Assembly: GCA_946645735.1 (NCBI GenBank)
Contig: CAMPCK010000055.1
Span: 1 to 6,398 of the forward strand
DNA: 6,398 nucleotides
Direction of reading: 5' to 3'
Source of the DNA: an uncultured Clostridia bacterium
Lineage (GTDB): Bacteria > Bacillota_A > Clostridia > Peptostreptococcales > Anaerovoracaceae
Positions 4,559 through 6,398 of this stretch are shown here, in pieces; the first letter of the stretch is position 1; every line of letters starts with the position of its first letter. A model generated the notes under the pieces. The model saw only the letters and a program-made list of their open reading frames with translations, did no database searches and was not told where the DNA came from. Made by a program: the position numbers and the translations under genes.

Positions 4559-5674
4559 TCAGTCATCGCGGTCATCGTCTTTGTCGTCGTCATCATCGTC
4601 ATCGTCGTCATAAGGATCGTCATCATCGTCATCCATATCGCTGTCCGGTGATTCCGCTGCTTCCGTCTCAGTCTTGACGACTTCTCCCGTAAGAGCATTT
4701 ATTTCATATTCATACTCCGTGCCATTGGCATTGAATTCCACTTCATATACCATGACACCCTTCTCGCAGTCCATTTCCGTCTTAAGGTTCTTTACCTGGG
4801 ACTCCTTGAGGCCTGCTGCCTTAAGGGCAGCCTCCTGAGCTTTGGCGCTTCCTATATAGCCTTTGTCGCTGGCCTTTCCCCGAGACTCTATATTGCCGAG
4901 ATCCGCCTCCGGCTTATCTGCAATCAGGTTAAGTTCATTAATAGTGAGACCTGCGAGTTCTTCAAAGGCATGTCTGGGATTGGTCTTAAGTATCTCGTTG
5001 ATGAGTCTTACCTTTCCCGGTGATATGCCGTATTCCTCAGCAAGATCGTCGATCTCAGGATCGTCATCCATGACCTGGCTTAAGATGGCCCCGTCGATAT
5101 TATCCTGATCAAGAAGCATGGATATCTCATCCAGGAGCTTGACCCTTAAGGCCTCTCCCTTTGCAGCATCCTGATTGTCAACGCTCACAAGGATGGAATT
5201 CTTTGCATCGCTGATATATCCGTTTCTGAGAAGGGATCCTATAAGGGCGTTTACGGCTACGTCAAGGTCAGATCCCTTGAAATCCATATCCCCTATGACC
5301 GCTGCCGCGTCCTCGTTCAGGGCTGTTACGTCAAGGACTCTTTCCTTGGAGTTCATGGTGATCTCTATGGAGGGATTGACATCAAGAGAAACTATGGAGT
5401 CGATGGCATTGGCTGCCTTGTATCCGTTGAACCCCCAGATGCCTCCTAGAAGGAGAACTACTGCAGCAGCTGCTGCACTTATACGTCTTACCCAGGAAGG
5501 GCGTCTGGTTACAGTCTCCTTCGCAGCACTTTCTTTCTGTCCGCCTTCTATGATGGCAAGCGCCGGTTTCTGATCCTTTGTTTCCTCGGCTTCCACTTCC
5601 GCCTTTATGGCATCCCATACATCAGGCGTTATTTTTTCATATGCTGTTTTAAGCTTTTCTTCATTAATGTTCAT
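4559..5674 (-). CDS. Membrane anti-sigma factor with RsgI-like, PepSY and poly-aspartate regions
   Basis: A 371-residue single-pass membrane protein. Residues 1-62 are cytoplasmic and should bind the sigma factor; the start MNINEEKLKTAYEKITPDVW is not the classical RsgI N-domain. A membrane segment spans about 65-82 (ISAAAAAVVLLLGGIWGF). Residues 90-235 resemble the extracellular middle domain of RsgI-type anti-sigma factors, starting IVSLDVNPSIEITMN and RVLDVTALNEDA. The Asn100-Pro101 pair matches the site at which RsgI proteins are reported to self-cleave. Residues 272-334 are a PepSY domain (YIGSAKAQEAALKAAGL...YEYEINALTGEVV). Residues 344-371 contain 22 Asp. The sigma gene is 18 bases upstream, and an AAAAGGGG ribosome binding site begins inside its stop codon, 12 bases before this ATG. 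Pairing with that sigma factor is inferred from gene order. Confidence 0.88.
   Translation of the reverse strand: MNINEEKLKTAYEKITPDVWDAIKAEVEAEETKDQKPALAIIEGGQKESAAKETVTRRPSWVRRISAAAAAVVLLLGGIWGFNGYKAANAIDSIVSLDVNPSIEITMNSKERVLDVTALNEDAAAVIGDMDFKGSDLDVAVNALIGSLLRNGYISDAKNSILVSVDNQDAAKGEALRVKLLDEISMLLDQDNIDGAILSQVMDDDPEIDDLAEEYGISPGKVRLINEILKTNPRHAFEELAGLTINELNLIADKPEADLGNIESRGKASDKGYIGSAKAQEAALKAAGLKESQVKNLKTEMDCEKGVMVYEVEFNANGTEYEYEINALTGEVVKTETEAAESPDSDMDDDDDDPYDDDDDDDDDKDDDRDD
4562..4645 (-). repeat. GAC/GAT trinucleotide repeat encoding the poly-Asp tail
   Basis: The last 28 codons of the anti-sigma gene include 22 Asp codons, in runs of six, nine, three and two, broken by Pro-Tyr, Lys and Arg. 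GAC and GAT are mixed, so the tract is not a perfect microsatellite, but copy-number change would stay in frame. Confidence 0.9.
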
Positions 5675-5692
5675 TTTTATTACATTCCCCTT

Positions 5693-6208
5693 TTACATTT
5701 TATTCAGTTTGGCAAGAGCGCGGTTGTATTTGGAAAGCACCGTTGAGAGCGGGATCTTGAGCACCTCCGAGATTTCCCGGTGTTTGTAGCCTGAAACCGC
5801 ATGGAGCGTAACTATATGGCGCTCTTCTTCACTCAGAAGCGACATGCAGTCCTTAAGGATGGTCTTTTCTTCCGGAGTGAGTTCCGAAAAGCTTTCCAGA
5901 TGTTCAGACCACTCCTCCTCTGTAAGTTCGGCCCTGTTCTTCGTTTCCGAAAACTTTTTCATGCAGAGGTTCCTTGCGACCGTAAGGATCCAGGCCAGAG
6001 GCTTGCCCTGGCTTCTGTAGCCGGAAGCTCCCCTGTATATGTTTATATAACACTCCTGGAGGACATCCTCAGCATCGTGAATGTTCTTCATGACAGACAG
6101 GGCGTAGGCATATACAGAGTCCTTTGTTTCCCTGTAAAGGCTTTCAAGGGCGTCCATATCATGAGCCGCGACCTTCTCTATTAAAATGTCTAATTCAGCA
6201 ATATTCAT
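5693..6208 (-). CDS. ECF-family RNA polymerase sigma factor
   Basis: A 171-residue sigma factor with the two-domain ECF layout. Region 2 covers about residues 22-88: LYRETKDSVYAYALSVM, then DAEDVLQECYINIYRG (45-60) for core binding and -10 recognition, and KPLAWILTVARNLC (69-82). Region 4 covers about 117-169, with LSEEERHIVTLHAVSGYKHR (125-144) and a helix-turn-helix near EISEVLKIPLSTVLSKYNRAL (145-165). The ATG at 6208 is preceded by AAAGGA with a nine-base gap. A longer reading from a TTG at 6226 would put the start codon inside the ribosome binding site, so it is rejected. The gene is followed at once by its likely anti-sigma partner. The target promoters are unknown. Confidence 0.93.
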   Translation of the reverse strand: MNIAELDILIEKVAAHDMDALESLYRETKDSVYAYALSVMKNIHDAEDVLQECYINIYRGASGYRSQGKPLAWILTVARNLCMKKFSETKNRAELTEEEWSEHLESFSELTPEEKTILKDCMSLLSEEERHIVTLHAVSGYKHREISEVLKIPLSTVLSKYNRALAKLNKM

Positions 6209-6264
6209 ATATGTCGTTCCTTTCAATAGGTTAATAGCTGAATCGGGGTTTTTATTGCACCTTA

Positions 6265-6293
6265 ATAATAATTTTTTTGAAAAAAACTGTCAA
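6265..6293 (-). promoter_or_regulatory. Sigma-A promoter of the sigma/anti-sigma operon
   Basis: On the minus strand TTGACA (6293-6288) and TATTAT (6270-6265) are exactly 17 bp apart. The start is predicted near 6258, giving a leader of about 50 nt. The spacer is a T7-C-A7 dyad, which should be intrinsically curved. A consensus housekeeping promoter suggests basal expression of the sigma factor; I do not see a clear ECF-type promoter for autoregulation. Confidence 0.82.
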
Positions 6294-6318
6294 TATTTCA
6301 AGCATTTCAGCCCTTTTT

Positions 6319-6348
6319 TCACACAATCTTCACAGAATATCACAAAAT
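6319..6348 (+). repeat. Three phased TCACANAAT direct repeats
   Basis: TCACANAAT occurs at 6319-6327, 6330-6338 and 6340-6348, with C, G and A at the variable position. Spacings are 11 and 10 bp, close to one helical turn, so all copies face the same side of the DNA. They lie between the divergent sigma-operon promoter and the CIRCE promoter, three bases before CIRCE. Confidence 0.7.
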
Positions 6349-6350
6349 TG

Positions 6351-6377
6351 TTAGCACTCACCTCTTGACAGTGCTAA
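6351..6377 (+). promoter_or_regulatory. CIRCE operator (HrcA binding site)
   Basis: TTAGCACTC, a 9-bp spacer, then CAGTGCTAA. This matches the CIRCE consensus TTAGCACTC-N9-GAGTGCTAA at 17 of 18 arm positions; only the first base of the right arm differs. CIRCE is the operator of the HrcA repressor and controls groESL and hrcA-grpE-dnaK operons. The regulated gene lies beyond the right edge. Confidence 0.93.
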
Positions 6378-6393
6378 CACAAAGTGCTATAAC
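6365..6393 (+). promoter_or_regulatory. CIRCE-controlled sigma-A promoter firing off the right edge
   Basis: TTGACA (6365-6370) and TATAAC (6388-6393) are 17 bp apart, with the start expected at about 6400, just outside the window. The -35 box lies across the CIRCE spacer and right arm, so HrcA binding would block RNA polymerase directly. A chaperone operon is the expected target but is not visible here. Confidence 0.85.
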
Positions 6394-6398
6394 ATAAT

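Noticed and set aside
4863..5573. Plus-strand frames opposite the anti-sigma gene
   Set aside because: They mirror the codon structure of the minus-strand gene and show no recognisable domain.
6209..6226. Six-residue N-terminal extension of the sigma factor from a TTG codon
   Set aside because: The TTG lies directly against the AAAGGA ribosome binding site that serves the ATG at 6208.
1..6398. CRISPR arrays, insertion sequences, tRNA or rRNA genes
   Set aside because: I looked for regularly spaced direct repeats, terminal inverted repeats with a transposase, and cloverleaf or rRNA signatures and found none.

Overview
The window looks like a piece of a Clostridia chromosome, most likely Lachnospiraceae or a close relative. 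The reasons are the rpsF-ssb-rpsR operon in Firmicutes order, strong AAGGAG-type ribosome binding sites, consensus sigma-A promoters, AT-rich intergenic DNA, a CIRCE heat-shock operator, and a VTC/DUF4956 pair beside an ECF sigma factor with an RsgI-like anti-sigma factor. The assignment is by gene content only and no database was searched.

Layout, left to right. (1) Positions 1-100, minus strand: the first 33 codons of a histidine ammonia-lyase-like gene, running off the left edge. (2) Positions 101-603: an AT-rich divergent intergenic region holding a likely minus-strand promoter, several unexplained dyads and repeats, and a very good sigma-A promoter with a structured leader for the ribosomal operon. 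(3) Positions 604-1695, plus strand: rpsF (S6), ssb and rpsR (S18), closed by a strong terminator. (4) A 72-residue Cro/C1-type HTH gene with a TTG start and its own terminator. (5) A PlsC-family acyltransferase whose -10 box is placed so that transcription should start at, or within a base or two of, its ATG. It ends in a bidirectional terminator shared with the convergent genes to its right. (6) Minus strand, 4372 down to 2938: a VTC-domain polyphosphate polymerase followed by a DUF4956 membrane protein. (7) Minus strand, 6208 down to 4559: an ECF sigma factor followed by a membrane anti-sigma factor with an RsgI-like middle domain, a PepSY domain and a 28-residue tail containing 22 aspartates, closed by a terminator. 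(8) Positions 6209-6398: a second divergent region. It has a consensus sigma-A promoter for the sigma operon on the minus strand, and on the plus strand a CIRCE element overlapping the -35 box of a promoter that fires off the right edge, probably into a chaperone operon.

How the parts may work together. The S6/SSB/S18 operon is housekeeping, and its leader may carry S6:S18 autoregulation. The right half reads as a cell-envelope or stress module. The anti-sigma factor would hold the ECF sigma factor at the membrane until its extracellular part (RsgI-like domain with an Asn-Pro site, PepSY, poly-Asp tail) senses something. The adjacent VTC/DUF4956 pair may make or move polyphosphate at the membrane and is a candidate target of that sigma factor, though no shared promoter could be proven. 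The most unusual points are the acidic tail on the anti-sigma factor, three helically phased TCACANAAT repeats beside the CIRCE promoter, and the apparently leaderless plsC gene.
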